Position numbers and translations under genes: made by a program | NCBI GenBank assembly: GCA_015064015.1 | Contig: SVTB01000005.1 | Coordinates: 1-34,775, forward strand | Length of the DNA: 34,775 nucleotides | From: Oscillospiraceae bacterium | GTDB lineage: Bacteria; Bacillota; Clostridia; Oscillospirales; CAG-272 | Direction of reading: 5' to 3' | Part shown: positions 34,672 through 34,775 of the stretch, piece after piece | Numbering within the stretch: the stretch's first letter is position 1 | Layout: each line of letters begins with the position of its first letter | The notes under the pieces: model-generated | Seen by the model: the letters and a program-made list of their open reading frames with translations, nothing else | Told to the model about the DNA's origin: nothing | Databases searched by the model: none

Positions 34672-34775
34672 TAACTTTTCTCTCCTCGTCGAGAGAAAAG
34701 TTACAAAAGAGGCGCCGCTGAGGGATAGAACCTACGGTTCTCCCTCAGAACCCAACTCCCATCGTGACGCACGCC
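34672..34775. repeat. Multi-hairpin intergenic repeat, continues past window edge
   Basis: TAACTTTTCTCTC-CTCGTC-GAGAGAAAAGTTA (13-bp perfect) then CTGAGGGA..GAACC-TAC-GGTTC..TCCCTCAG. Confidence 0.75.

Noticed and set aside
1-34775. tRNA/rRNA genes, transposases, phage or toxin-antitoxin genes
   Set aside because: None recognised by eye on either strand; no tool scan (tRNAscan, ISfinder) could be run.

Overview
This is a gene-dense 34.8 kb chromosomal window, probably from an uncultured gut-type Firmicute (Clostridia). The taxonomic guess is inference from protein style only. Gene polarity runs in four blocks: minus 1-5.3 kb, plus 5.6-12.6 kb, minus 12.7-24.5 kb, plus 24.8 kb to the end. Housekeeping genes recognised: a partial Mrp-type ATPase, pgsA, rimO, potABCD, rimM, trmD, an HPr gene and uvrC. 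Accessory content: a PHP-hydrolase / glycosidase-like pair; a MoxR - zinc-ribbon/DUF58 - transglutaminase operon; a ZIP transporter; an SGNH hydrolase; two tandem paralogous secreted GH99/GH71-like proteins with Cys-containing C-terminal hydrophobic tails; an O-antigen-ligase-like membrane protein followed by two small single-pass proteins; and, most notable, a three-gene cassette at 24.8-27.5 kb (DUF2089-like regulator, LiaF-like membrane protein, SHOCT-like/coiled-coil protein). The last cassette protein ends in a strict Gly-x-hydrophobic-x tetrapeptide repeat: 37 uninterrupted tetrads, a 6-residue insert, then 11 more. It is predicted to be a beta-solenoid and is the best candidate for an undescribed system. 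Several intergenic hairpin-rich repeats, intrinsic terminators, promoters with 17-nt spacers and one candidate structured 5' leader (potA) are also visible. No tRNA, rRNA, CRISPR array or transposase was found by eye.
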